14,198 bases of DNA from Chloroflexota bacterium (GCA_021812735.1 JAKAMV010000151.1:1-14198), one strand, 5' to 3'; counted from the stretch's first letter, positions 1-6,049 are shown. Translations and numbers: made by a program. The notes: generated by a model not told the origin, from the letters alone.

Positions 1-121
1 CGGACCGTGGCCCTGGATGCTCATCGTCTACCGCTGCGACGAGGCGGCTGACACGGTGCTCGTCCCGTCGATCCAGGACGCCCGCGAGGCCCAGTCGGCC
101 AGAGGCAACGAGGACCGCTAG
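1..121 (+). CDS. 3' end of a RelE/ParE-like toxin gene (partial, runs off window)
   Basis: The reading frame from base 2 encodes the last 39 residues of a RelE/ParE-superfamily toxin, beginning GPWPWMLIVYRC and ending at a TAG at 119-121. The protein is identical to residues 61-99 of the complete toxin at 3047-3346, because the DNA is identical. The rest of this copy, and presumably its antitoxin, would lie before the window. The family cleaves mRNA or poisons gyrase; this fragment holds the C-terminal beta strands of the fold. If the window start is a contig start, this may be one arm of an unresolved repeat. The frame and identity are certain; whether an intact second gene exists cannot be seen. 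Confidence 0.75.
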   Translation, partial: GPWPWMLIVYRCDEAADTVLVPSIQDAREAQSARGNEDR

Positions 122-127
122 TTCGTC
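1..127. repeat. Exact 127-bp direct repeat, copy 1
   Basis: Bases 1-127 match 3226-3352 with no mismatch; the first difference is at 128 (g against a). The offset between copies is 3225 bp. The repeat may extend further upstream, out of view. Beyond 127 the two sequences are still recognisably related for about 60-70 bases but diverged, so the copies look like real paralogous loci. Confidence 0.97.
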
Positions 128-200
128 GGACCCCCCACCGAAGATGTCCAGCCCGCGGATGCGCCGCGCGCAGATCTCGGGCTCGGTCCTGCCCCAAGGG
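128..200 (-). pseudogene. Remnant of a RelE-like toxin C-terminus
   Basis: On the minus strand this stretch reads TEPEICARRIRGLDIFGGG. It aligns with the C-terminus of the intact toxin at 3351-3662 (SEPGIRWRRIGGHAIFGEP). The DNA also aligns between roughly 134-185 and 3359-3410 with scattered substitutions. The stop codon of the intact gene is missing here and the frame runs on into the neighbouring repeat. Upstream of about base 200 the similarity disappears. This looks like an eroded copy of the same convergent toxin/toxin gene junction found near 3346-3351. Confidence 0.6.
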
Positions 201-370
201 CAGATGCCGTCGCATGTGCGGGGCTCAAGATGTCGTCCGCGTGCGAGCGCCCTCATGGCACGCTGACCCAAGGACCTTCCATCGGCGCAGATTCCAAGAC
301 GGAGTATCCTGCGCGCACGGCTGCATCGCCGCTGGGGGGCGGTGGGCCGTGAAGTGTGGAGGGGGTCTTC
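200..370. other. Upstream region of the secreted-protein gene
   Basis: No convincing gene lies between the toxin remnant and the secreted protein. A possible -10 element TATCCT lies at 305-310 without a good -35 partner, so the promoter is not established. A strong Shine-Dalgarno run, GGAGGGGG at 358-365, sits just before the ATG at 371. Confidence 0.5.
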
Positions 371-1225
371 ATGTACCGCCGTGTTCGCGCTCGACTCCTT
401 GTCGGCCTGGCTGCAGTCGCCGTCGCGGCGGTGGCCGTGATACCGGCCCAAGCGGCCGGCCTTCCGTTCAGGATCAATGGGGCCTTGAGCCCGATCGATG
501 GGCCGCAGTCATTCGTCGGCTCCGGCGTCAGGCGGTTCACCGCCGCCCAGACGCCGCTCAACTTCACCTTTGTCCGCTACTACGTCCTCTCAGGTCGGAA
601 CCAAGCCGGAGCCACGGTCTACAGCTTTGACCTGGAGGCGACCGACGGTGTCATCGTCGCGGCAACGGAGCTCGCGGTCGACCCGGAGACCGGGCGCCAG
701 CTGATCGCAGTCGGCACGCCCACGGCGGCCTCGGTCTCGGCGCTGACCGCCTCGTCCGCGGGCGCCTCGGCCCTCGATTCTGTCGCGGCGGCCTCGCCCG
801 CCGTTCTCGCCACGCTCTCCGCCACGCACGGGTTCTTCTCAACGTTCTGGACGGACCCGGTCGGGATCACCGTCAACGACGTCATCGACGAGGCGCATTG
901 GAGCTACGACGGGTCGCACGTCAGCTCGCTCACGGGCAACGACAGCCGCCAGTGGCTCACGGGCAACGGCTGGTCGGAAGTCTCCCACTCGATCGGCGCC
1001 TACTACAACGGCGCTCACACCGTGGGCACCGTGTACACGAACGATCACTTCCGGACGTCGAGTTGGTTCCCGTTCCCGACCTGCGGCACGACCGACGTCT
1101 ACTACAGCGCCAACAACGTCTACGCCTACGCCGATGGCCACGTCGGTGGCGGCGTCAACACATGGCAGACCGGGGCTTGTGGCTTCCTGCTGAGCTACAC
1201 GGCCTTCGCCAGCCCGGGGTCCTAG
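371..1225 (+). CDS. Secreted protein of unknown function
   Basis: 284 residues from the ATG at 371. This start was chosen over the GTG at 356 because GGAGGGGG at 358-365 is a good ribosome site for it and the protein then begins with a classical signal peptide: basic MYRRVRAR, a hydrophobic core at about 9-25, and a signal peptidase I-type site AQA|AG near residue 28. No lipobox Cys is present. After cleavage there is a domain at about 30-112, an Ala/Ser/Thr/Val-rich linker at about 113-152, and a Tyr/Gly/Asn/Trp-rich C-terminal domain. The only two cysteines, C238 and C270, both lie in the C-terminal domain and could form a disulfide. I do not recognise the family. The membrane-protein gene starts 13 bp downstream on the same strand, so the two are probably co-transcribed. 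Confidence 0.8.
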   Translation: MYRRVRARLLVGLAAVAVAAVAVIPAQAAGLPFRINGALSPIDGPQSFVGSGVRRFTAAQTPLNFTFVRYYVLSGRNQAGATVYSFDLEATDGVIVAATELAVDPETGRQLIAVGTPTAASVSALTASSAGASALDSVAAASPAVLATLSATHGFFSTFWTDPVGITVNDVIDEAHWSYDGSHVSSLTGNDSRQWLTGNGWSEVSHSIGAYYNGAHTVGTVYTNDHFRTSSWFPFPTCGTTDVYYSANNVYAYADGHVGGGVNTWQTGACGFLLSYTAFASPGS

Positions 1226-1238
1226 CCGGCGGCACGAT

Positions 1239-1961
1239 ATGAGGGCCGCGATCCCCAGCTGGTTGCCCTGGATCCTGGTCGCGCTCGCGATGGGGGTGTT
1301 CCTGCTCGTCCCCGACGCGAGCGGCCCGGCCCTGGTCCTGATCTGGGGCTCGATCGTGCTCGCGGCCCGCTTCATCGTCAGCCTCCTCCCGGACCGCGCC
1401 GCCCGCCTCTCGGTCGACGCGTTCGCTGTCCTCGGCTGCTTCCTGGCCGCGTTCGAGGGCGGCTGGTACCTGTTGCCGGCCGCCATCGCCTTCATGGTCC
1501 GAGACTGGAGGGCCGGCCCAGCGGTGCGGCCATTGAGGGGCTCGGGCCCGGCCCGCCGGGAGTCGCTGCTCGGGATCGCGGCCGCCGCGGTCGGTCTCGC
1601 CGGCCTGGCGGTTGCCCTCTTCGGACCCTTCTACGCCTCGCAGCAGGCTACGTTGGCGTCGGGCGACGTCGTCGACAGTCCGCCCACCACGTCGAGCCTC
1701 ATCTCGATCGGGCTGACGCCGCGGGCCGCCGCGGTCTTGGTGCTCGCCACGGCGCTGCTGGGCGTTGTCGCGGCCGCCTCGGTGACCCATGAGCGGACCG
1801 GACGCCGATGGGCGCGAACGGTGCTCGGCGCAGCTGTCTTGGGGCTCGCAGCCATCGCCCTGGCCGGGGCCCTCACGATCGGGGCGCTCCTGCTGCCCGC
1901 GGTCGTCTGCGGGCTCGCCGCCTGGGCGTTGGGCGGGAGGCGAACGCCCAGCGAGTCGTAG
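1239..1961 (+). CDS. Polytopic membrane protein of unknown function
   Basis: 240 residues from the ATG at 1239. Hydrophobic segments lie at about residues 8-24, 30-50, 60-86, 110-132, 162-182 and 193-231; the last is long enough to cross twice, giving six or seven membrane spans. Arg-rich loops (about 87-108 and 184-194) suggest cytoplasmic sides. A polar loop at about 133-160 between two spans would be external. No catalytic or transport motif is recognised. It follows the secreted-protein gene by 13 bp and no strong ribosome site is visible, consistent with translation from a shared mRNA. It ends 12 bp from the convergent PIN toxin gene. The call as a real membrane protein is fairly secure; the function is unknown. 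Confidence 0.75.
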   Translation: MRAAIPSWLPWILVALAMGVFLLVPDASGPALVLIWGSIVLAARFIVSLLPDRAARLSVDAFAVLGCFLAAFEGGWYLLPAAIAFMVRDWRAGPAVRPLRGSGPARRESLLGIAAAAVGLAGLAVALFGPFYASQQATLASGDVVDSPPTTSSLISIGLTPRAAAVLVLATALLGVVAAASVTHERTGRRWARTVLGAAVLGLAAIALAGALTIGALLLPAVVCGLAAWALGGRRTPSES

Positions 1962-1973
1962 GGGCTTCGCCGA

Positions 1974-2390
1974 TCAGACGGCAATGACCGTGATGCGCGT
2001 CGCGGCACCGCTGGCCTCCACGAGACGGGCGATGTCGCCCGGGTCGGACGTGAGGATGATGGCCGGCAGGGAGGCCGCAGCCTCAGCGACCACGATCGCG
2101 TCCACAACGTCGTCCACCCCCGAGATCGCGCGCAGCTCGCCGGCCTCCCGCGCCCGTGTGGCGGTCGTGTCGATGAGGAGGTCGACGGCGTTGACGACGC
2201 GGTCGATGTGCGCGTGGTCCCTGCGGCCGCTGTGGACTTCGGCGAGGACCGGCGTCGGGATGACGACGATCCAGCCGCTGCGCCGCGCCCGTTCGAGCAC
2301 TGCGCGAGCCCTTTCAGAGCCCTCCGCGATCGCCGAGACGCCTCCAGCGTCCAGAACGACGCAGCCCCGCTCGGCGGTCAGCGCGGCCAC
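1974..2390 (-). CDS. vapC: PIN-domain ribonuclease toxin (VapC-like)
   Basis: 138 residues, starting at a GTG (2390). PIN-domain toxins are Mg-dependent endoribonucleases that cut tRNA, rRNA or mRNA when released from their antitoxin. The expected acidic residues are visible: D14 in VVLDAGG, E51 in PVLAEVHSG, D93/D94 and D97 in GVDDVVDAIVVAEA, and D116 in LTSDPGD. The length is typical for VapC. The gene overlaps the last 13 nt of the antitoxin gene at 2378-2599, so translation is coupled and the toxin is made only after its antitoxin. GTG initiation would lower the output further. The symbol is given by fold and gene order; the RNA target cannot be predicted. Confidence 0.9.
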   Translation of the reverse strand: MAALTAERGCVVLDAGGVSAIAEGSERARAVLERARRSGWIVVIPTPVLAEVHSGRRDHAHIDRVVNAVDLLIDTTATRAREAGELRAISGVDDVVDAIVVAEAAASLPAIILTSDPGDIARLVEASGAATRITVIAV

Positions 2391-2599
2391 TCCATCTCGG
2401 CGACCTCGCGACGGGCCGCCTCAGAAATCGGGCCGAACTCGACCTCGAGATCGCGCTCCAGGTCCGCAAGGCGGTCGAACTGGAGCTGGCGCCGGAGCGC
2501 GGCGTCGAGGTACCGCGAGAAGCCCCGCTCGCCCACGCGGCTCTTCGCCTCGATGACGAGCTCCTCCGTGAGCGTGGTGGACACCTTTGTCGTGCTCAT
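2378..2599 (-). CDS. vapB: Ribbon-helix-helix type antitoxin (VapB-like)
   Basis: 73 residues. The N-terminus KVSTTLTEELVIEAKSRVG fits a short beta strand followed by a helix, as in ribbon-helix-helix DNA-binding antitoxins, and GFSRYLDAALRRQL fits the second helix. The acidic C-terminal half (about 45-73) would wrap around and inhibit the PIN toxin. In such systems the antitoxin dimer binds its own promoter, and an inverted repeat (2606-2624) overlaps the -10 element here. The ATG lies only 6 nt from that -10, so the mRNA is probably leaderless and needs no ribosome site. Assignment rests on size, order, fold pattern and the adjacent PIN gene. Confidence 0.85.
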   Translation of the reverse strand: MSTTKVSTTLTEELVIEAKSRVGERGFSRYLDAALRRQLQFDRLADLERDLEVEFGPISEAARREVAEMEWPR

Positions 2600-2633
2600 G
2601 GCCGTATCCTACCGACAGTAGGATGAGCGTCAA
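2600..2633 (-). promoter_or_regulatory. Leaderless promoter and operator of the vapBC-like pair
   Basis: Minus-strand TTGACG (2628-2633), a 16-bp spacer, and TAGGAT (2606-2611), ending 6 nt before the ATG at 2599. A perfect 7-bp inverted repeat, ATCCTAC-CGACA-GTAGGAT (2606-2624), covers the -10 and most of the spacer, where a bound antitoxin would block RNA polymerase. Confidence 0.75.
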
Positions 2634-2719
2634 GGGGATGCGGCGCGGGCGGCCTCAAGCGGCGCGTGAGCGGTTCGGGTCATCCTGCGGCCATGAGGTC
2701 TGCCGCCGACCGGACCGCC

Positions 2720-2768
2720 TATGCTAGAGCCGCACAATATGTGCACTATCGTGCCGATAGGTGACGAC
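2720..2768 (+). promoter_or_regulatory. Control region with two inverted repeats before the RHH/RelE-like pair
   Basis: Two dyads lie side by side: GCAC-AATAT-GTGC (2732-2744) and CTATCG-TGC-CGATAG (2746-2760). They are plausible operators for the ribbon-helix-helix antitoxin encoded just downstream. A possible -10, TATGCT, is at 2720-2725 without a clear -35. Unlike the other antitoxin genes here, this one has a Shine-Dalgarno sequence, AGGTGA at 2759-2764, 4 nt before the ATG at 2769. Confidence 0.6.
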
Positions 2769-3047
2769 ATGGCGGACAAGCGCCCGACCAGGTTCAACGT
2801 CGTGCTGGACGAGGAGCACGCGGCCCGCCTCTGCGTGCTGGCCGAGCGCAGCTACCTCCAGCCGGGGGCGCTCGCGCGCTCTCTCCTGTCGGGGGCGATC
2901 GACGCGATGGAGCCCGACCCGAGGACGGTGACGGCGATCCTCGACGCCATCCCGGGCGCCTGGGAATCCGTCCAGCGGGGCGAGGCGGAGTACGCGGCTG
3001 GGCTCGGCATTCCGCTCGAGGAGTTCGCCAAGCTGGACCTCGCGTAG
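2769..3047 (+). CDS. Ribbon-helix-helix type antitoxin
   Basis: 92 residues from the ATG at 2769, preferred over the in-frame ATG at 2721 because AGGTGA precedes it correctly and the upstream start would run through the inverted repeats. RPTRFNVVLDEEHAARLCVLAERSYLQPGALARSLLSGAID (read in parts) has the beta strand, helix, turn and helix of a CopG/Arc-type DNA-binding domain at about 6-45. The C-terminal half is acidic and amphipathic, and includes WESVQRGEAEYAAGLG and IPLEEFAKLD, as in antitoxins that cover a RelE/ParE toxin. The stop codon overlaps the toxin start by one base (TAGTG), so the two are translationally coupled. Confidence 0.85.
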   Translation: MADKRPTRFNVVLDEEHAARLCVLAERSYLQPGALARSLLSGAIDAMEPDPRTVTAILDAIPGAWESVQRGEAEYAAGLGIPLEEFAKLDLA

Positions 3048-3346
3048 TGGTGGCGCGAATCACCGTCCCTCCCGAAGCCGAGCGACAGCTGCGGAGGCTC
3101 GTGTCCACGCGATCGCTGCCCGCCTCCGCGCCACGCCGCCTCGAGCTTCGGCTCAGGAGGGTGGCCGAGTTCCCTTTGCTCGGCCGACCCCTCGACGGGC
3201 GCTGGGCCGGCCACCGCTTCGTGCACGGACCGTGGCCCTGGATGCTCATCGTCTACCGCTGCGACGAGGCGGCTGACACGGTGCTCGTCCCGTCGATCCA
3301 GGACGCCCGCGAGGCCCAGTCGGCCAGAGGCAACGAGGACCGCTAG
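3047..3346 (+). CDS. RelE/ParE-superfamily toxin
   Basis: 99 residues starting at a GTG that shares a base with the antitoxin stop. Features of the fold are visible: a basic helical N-terminal half (AERQLRRLV and RRLELRLRRV at about 11-40), then strand-forming segments LLGRPLDGRWAGHRFVHG, WMLIVYRCDE and DTVLVPSIQDARE. The R-x8-Y pattern and the final strand with VPSIQD resemble the ParE/RelE C-terminus, though I cannot tell whether it is an mRNA interferase or a gyrase poison. Its last 39 codons and stop are present again, base for base, at 1-121. It converges on the next gene with only 4 bases between the two stop codons. Confidence 0.85.
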   Translation: MVARITVPPEAERQLRRLVSTRSLPASAPRRLELRLRRVAEFPLLGRPLDGRWAGHRFVHGPWPWMLIVYRCDEAADTVLVPSIQDAREAQSARGNEDR

Positions 3347-3352
3347 TTCGTC
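3226..3352. repeat. Exact 127-bp direct repeat, copy 2
   Basis: Identical to bases 1-127. It covers the last 39 codons and stop of the toxin gene at 3047-3346 and the last bases of the convergent gene that ends at 3351. Confidence 0.97.
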
Positions 3353-3662
3353 AGGGCTCGCCGAAGATGGCGTGCCCGCCGATGCGCCGCCAGCGGATCC
3401 CGGGCTCGCTGCCGATCGAGACCCACTCGAACGTGGCCCGCCCGTCCCGCCCCGAGAAGCTCCAGGTCATCTCCCAGATCCGGGGCGCCCGCTCGACGGC
3501 GCGAACGCGGAGCTTCGCCGGCCAGGGGGCGGTCGGGTCGACGCGGCGGCGCTCGCACGCCGGATGGAAGCTGTCCCGGACGACCGTGCGGAACAGGGCG
3601 CGCTCCGCGTCCGAGAGCCGTCGCCAGTCGCCAGCGAAGGCGTCGGACCAGATGAACCGCAT
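3351..3662 (-). CDS. RelE-like toxin paired with an AbrB-type antitoxin
   Basis: 103 residues from an ATG. Compact, basic and strand-rich: MRFIWSDAFAGDWRRLSDAE and RALFRTVVRDSFHPACERR form the helical start, followed by KLRVRAVERAPRIWEMTWSF, RATFEWVSI and IRWRRIGGHAIF. The pattern W-E-M-T-W-S-F...F-E-W is what RelE/YoeB-like folds show in their central sheet, and the terminal G-H-x-I-F resembles the conserved end of these toxins. It lies 5 bp behind the AbrB-type antitoxin gene. An eroded copy of its C-terminus sits at 128-200. The likely role is translation-dependent or free mRNA cleavage; the superfamily call is an inference from pattern, not a database hit. Confidence 0.75.
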   Translation of the reverse strand: MRFIWSDAFAGDWRRLSDAERALFRTVVRDSFHPACERRRVDPTAPWPAKLRVRAVERAPRIWEMTWSFSGRDGRATFEWVSIGSEPGIRWRRIGGHAIFGEP

Positions 3663-3667
3663 GGCGG

Positions 3668-3964
3668 TCAGGCGTCGAGCTTGGCGTCAAGCAGCGCGAA
3701 CATCTCCTCGGGACCGTCCGAGGTGGTCACCCGGCCGGCGGCGACGTCCTCGTCGGCCTCACGCTCCATCGCCTGCCACTTCTCGGACCAGAACCACGAC
3801 TGGTCGGCGGCCACCGGGAGGACCGCCCGGAGCTCGATCCGCCCGTCCTCCTGCTCGATGATCTGGACCTGCGCCCCGGGCTCGTCGAGGTGCAGGCGAC
3901 GGCGGAGGTCAGCAGGGAGCGCCACGGTGCCGCGCGCCTGGACGGCGACGAAGTACGTCTTCAT
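3668..3964 (-). CDS. AbrB/MazE-type (SpoVT-fold) antitoxin
   Basis: 98 residues from the ATG at 3964. An in-frame ATG at 3976 was rejected because it overlaps the -10 hexamer. Residues 1-50 form a typical swapped-hairpin DNA-binding domain: VAVQARGTVALPADLRRRLHL, then GAQVQIIEQEDGRIELRAVLP. The ARGTVALP segment matches the usual G-x-(V/I)-x-(L/I)-P core of AbrB-type antitoxins. The acidic, Trp-containing tail (about 51-98, with WFWSEKWQAMEREADEDVAAG) would bind the toxin encoded 5 bp downstream. It is expected to repress its own leaderless promoter. The pairing of an AbrB fold with a RelE fold is known but less common than RHH-RelE. Confidence 0.88.
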   Translation of the reverse strand: MKTYFVAVQARGTVALPADLRRRLHLDEPGAQVQIIEQEDGRIELRAVLPVAADQSWFWSEKWQAMEREADEDVAAGRVTTSDGPEEMFALLDAKLDA

Positions 3965-3999
3965 GCAATGCAGCATAACGGCAATTCAGCTCCGGTCAA
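3965..3999 (-). promoter_or_regulatory. Leaderless promoter of the AbrB/RelE-like pair
   Basis: Minus-strand TTGACC (3994-3999), 16-bp spacer, TATGCT (3972-3977), then 7 nt to the ATG at 3964. No ribosome site is present, so a leaderless transcript is likely. A short dyad ATGC...GCAT surrounds the start and could be part of an operator. Confidence 0.7.
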
Positions 4000-4043
4000 T
4001 CGGGTTCGACCCCGAGCGTGTGTCAACGGATGCTCTCATGCCC

Positions 4044-4493
4044 CTAGTCGAGTAGGCCCGCGGCGCGGAGGGCCGTCCCCGGGCGGCCGGAACGGAGGCC
4101 GGAGACCTGCGAGAAGCCGGCGCGATCGTCCCGGCTGACCAGCATCGAACCAGTGGCGATCGCGGCGGCGACGAGGTAGTCGTCGTCAGGGTCGGCACAC
4201 CGGCGGGGTGCGACGAGTCCGGCGTCGGCGACGACGTTCGTCGACACGACCCGGAGCGCGTCGAGCAGGACGTCGGCGACAGCAGCACTGAGGTGCCCGA
4301 CGAAGCTTGGATCCACGAGCACGTCACGCGCTTCGACCAGGAGCTTCTCCGTGAGGACGAGTTCCACGGTCCCGTGCGCGGCGGCCTCGATCAGGCGCCT
4401 CGAGAAGGAGGCTGGCTCTCGGCGACTGGTAAGGCCGGCAGCGAGCACCATCGCGTCCGGCAGGACCCGAAGCCGACTATCCGCGGCGGGCAC
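4044..4493 (-). CDS. PIN-domain toxin (PIN_3-type putative RNase)
   Basis: 149 residues from a GTG at 4493. The GTG was chosen because it is the first usable start that keeps the whole fold; the next ATG would begin after the catalytic Asp. Acidic residues of the PIN active site are D13 (RVLPDAMVLAAGL), E54 (KLLVEARDVL), D103-D105 (CADPDDDYLVAAA) and D122/D123 (LVSRDDRAGF). The DPDDDYLVAAA segment is characteristic of the PIN group often annotated as 'putative toxin component, PIN family'. The gene overlaps the upstream helix-turn-helix gene by 17 nt in another frame, an arrangement typical of coupled antitoxin-toxin pairs. A ribonuclease role is inferred from the family. Confidence 0.85.
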   Translation of the reverse strand: MPAADSRLRVLPDAMVLAAGLTSRREPASFSRRLIEAAAHGTVELVLTEKLLVEARDVLVDPSFVGHLSAAVADVLLDALRVVSTNVVADAGLVAPRRCADPDDDYLVAAAIATGSMLVSRDDRAGFSQVSGLRSGRPGTALRAAGLLD

Positions 4494-4770
4494 GGTGGCG
4501 GCGGAGGCTCGCCGCGGCGCTGTCGAGAAGCTCGGCCTCACTTCGGGTGGAGCCGGAGGCTGCCGCGTCGAGGATCTGTCGCACGAGCGCGCCGTACGTC
4601 TCCCAGGCCGACTGGCGCGTCGTCCCGAGGGCGGCACCGATCGCCTCCCACGTCGCCCCGTGCGCCTGCGCCGCGGCGACAAGGCGGATCCGCCGGCCTG
4701 CCAACTCGTCCATCTGTCGCTCCACGGCGGCGAGCTCCTTGAGGTCCTGGGTGGGGTCTGCGAGTGCCAT
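4477..4770 (-). CDS. Helix-turn-helix antitoxin/repressor partner of the PIN toxin
   Basis: 97 residues. An N-terminal helical part (DLKELAAVERQMDELAGRRI) is followed by a clear helix-turn-helix, AHGATWEAIGAALGTTRQSA (about 36-55), in which TWEAIGAALG is the first helix and TTRQSAWETYG the recognition helix. The C-terminus is Ala/Arg-rich and could contact the toxin. A perfect 16-bp palindrome lies 3 bp before the start and overlaps the -10, strongly suggesting autorepression. The small HTH gene overlapping a PIN gene supports an antitoxin role; a pure regulator remains possible. Confidence 0.82.
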   Translation of the reverse strand: MALADPTQDLKELAAVERQMDELAGRRIRLVAAAQAHGATWEAIGAALGTTRQSAWETYGALVRQILDAAASGSTRSEAELLDSAAASLRRHRARRG

Positions 4771-4805
4771 ACGGTCAGGCTAGCCTGACAGGCGCCGAGG
4801 GTCAA
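4771..4805 (-). promoter_or_regulatory. Leaderless promoter with a perfect 16-bp palindromic operator
   Basis: Minus-strand TTGACC (4800-4805), a 17-bp spacer, TAGCCT (4777-4782), then 6 nt to the ATG at 4770. The palindrome GTCAGGCTAGCCTGAC (4774-4789) is perfect and fully covers the -10. Near-consensus spacing and operator placement make this the best-defined promoter in the window. Confidence 0.85.
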
Positions 4806-4882
4806 TCCTGGGATCGCGATCGCGTCAGACGGTATCGGCCCGGACGTACCGGTCGCTTACGCGCCAGTGCCCGCTCGATCCG

Positions 4883-6049
4883 TCAGGTGGCCTCGATCTT
4901 CTCGAAGGTCCGGCGGAGCAGCGCGGCCGGCAGCGCGTCGACCGCCTCGCGCTGGGCCTCGATCGCACGTGTCATCGCGTCGATCGAGGCGAGGTCTTGT
5001 TGGATTGACCTGGCAATGCGTCGCTGGTCCGCGACGGGTGGCAGTTCAAGTTGCAGCGCCTTGAGTCGAACGGCAGGCAGGTGAGCGATCGTGGACTTGG
5101 AGTTCTCGCCGCTGAACTGGCCGGTGAGGGCAGCAGCCCAAAGCGCGTAGACGAGGAAGTCCGGGTCGAGCAGCCTCGGGTTGCATCGCACCCGATGCAG
5201 TGCCTTCTGGTAGAAGACATCGATGCGGTCTCCCCGCCATACGGCGGCCCGTCCAGGCTCGCCTCCTTCGCACACGAGGACGTCACCGGCCACCAACGTG
5301 AACTTCGTCCGCTCCTCGTCGTCGAAGTCCATCTCAAGGAGATTGTCGGTGGAGATACGCCCCCATTGGACGTTGGCATTGCGAAGATAGGGCGCGGGAT
5401 TGAGGCCTGTCCTGGCGGCCGGCCCGAGCATCTTGCCCAGCTGCACGGCTGCCGCGTCGCCGAGCTTGACCCGACCGTGTCCGCCAGCGGCAGCGCGCAG
5501 AACGATCGCGGCGCGAAGACTCGCGGCACCATCGAGTTGCTGTTCGGTCCCTTGGCGCACGGAGGCGGTCGTCGCGAGTTGCTCCCCGAGTTTGGCGCCG
5601 ATCCGACGCTGCTCCGAGTGCGGAGGCGATGGCACCTCGACCTCCAGGACTTCGTCGGTGCGGATGCGGGGCAACTGACCCGGGGTCTCATCGAGCGGGG
5701 CGCGCTCGAGGAACAGCGGACTTCGCATGAAGGCCGCGACGTATCGCGCGTCGAAGTCTGGTTTGGGCCGGAAGACGTACTGGTCGACCGAGCAGTAGCC
5801 GTCGAAGTCTGCGACCCAGACCTTGTTCAGGTACGGCCGCAAGTAGCCGTAGACGATGTCGCCGGTGTGGAAGCGGGCCTTCCGTCCGGTCAGGTCCTCG
5901 AGTCGGATCGGGAGGCTGCCGATGCGGCGACCCGTGTTCGGCTCGATGTGCTCAAGGCCGACGAACGTGGCCTCCCCGCGCGGGTTGTCGCGTGGATGGA
6001 CGATCTCGTTCCGGAGTTCGATCGCCTCACGCAGCGGGACCGTCCTCAC
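4883..6049 (-). CDS. hsdS: Type I restriction-modification specificity subunit HsdS
   Basis: 388 residues starting at a GTG whose GTGA overlaps the hsdR stop. HsdS supplies DNA target recognition to a type I methyltransferase/nuclease complex. The duplicated layout is visible: target recognition domain 1 (about 1-140, with FHTGDIVYGYLRPYLNKVW and YCSVDQYVFRP), a central helical spacer (about 141-185, SPPHSEQRRIGAKLGEQLA), domain 2 (about 193-335, with LVAGDVLVCEGGEPGRAAVW), and a second helical spacer (about 336-386, LPPVADQRRIARSIQQDLAS). The matching 'P-P-x-x-(E/D)QRRI' starts of both spacers are a hallmark of the family. The length is normal, so two half-sites would give a bipartite recognition sequence that cannot be predicted here. 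No hsdM is adjacent. Confidence 0.93.
   Translation of the reverse strand: MRTVPLREAIELRNEIVHPRDNPRGEATFVGLEHIEPNTGRRIGSLPIRLEDLTGRKARFHTGDIVYGYLRPYLNKVWVADFDGYCSVDQYVFRPKPDFDARYVAAFMRSPLFLERAPLDETPGQLPRIRTDEVLEVEVPSPPHSEQRRIGAKLGEQLATTASVRQGTEQQLDGAASLRAAIVLRAAAGGHGRVKLGDAAAVQLGKMLGPAARTGLNPAPYLRNANVQWGRISTDNLLEMDFDDEERTKFTLVAGDVLVCEGGEPGRAAVWRGDRIDVFYQKALHRVRCNPRLLDPDFLVYALWAAALTGQFSGENSKSTIAHLPAVRLKALQLELPPVADQRRIARSIQQDLASIDAMTRAIEAQREAVDALPAALLRRTFEKIEAT

Noticed and set aside
1938..1970. Possible terminator stem GGCGAA...TTCGCC between the convergent membrane-protein and PIN genes
   Set aside because: Only 6 bp with a 20-nt or longer loop and no T-run; too weak to call.
4810..4824. GATCGCGATCGC-like palindromic run between hsdS and the HTH gene
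   Set aside because: A short G+C-biased palindrome with no second copy nearby and no T-tract, so neither a repeat family nor a terminator is supported.
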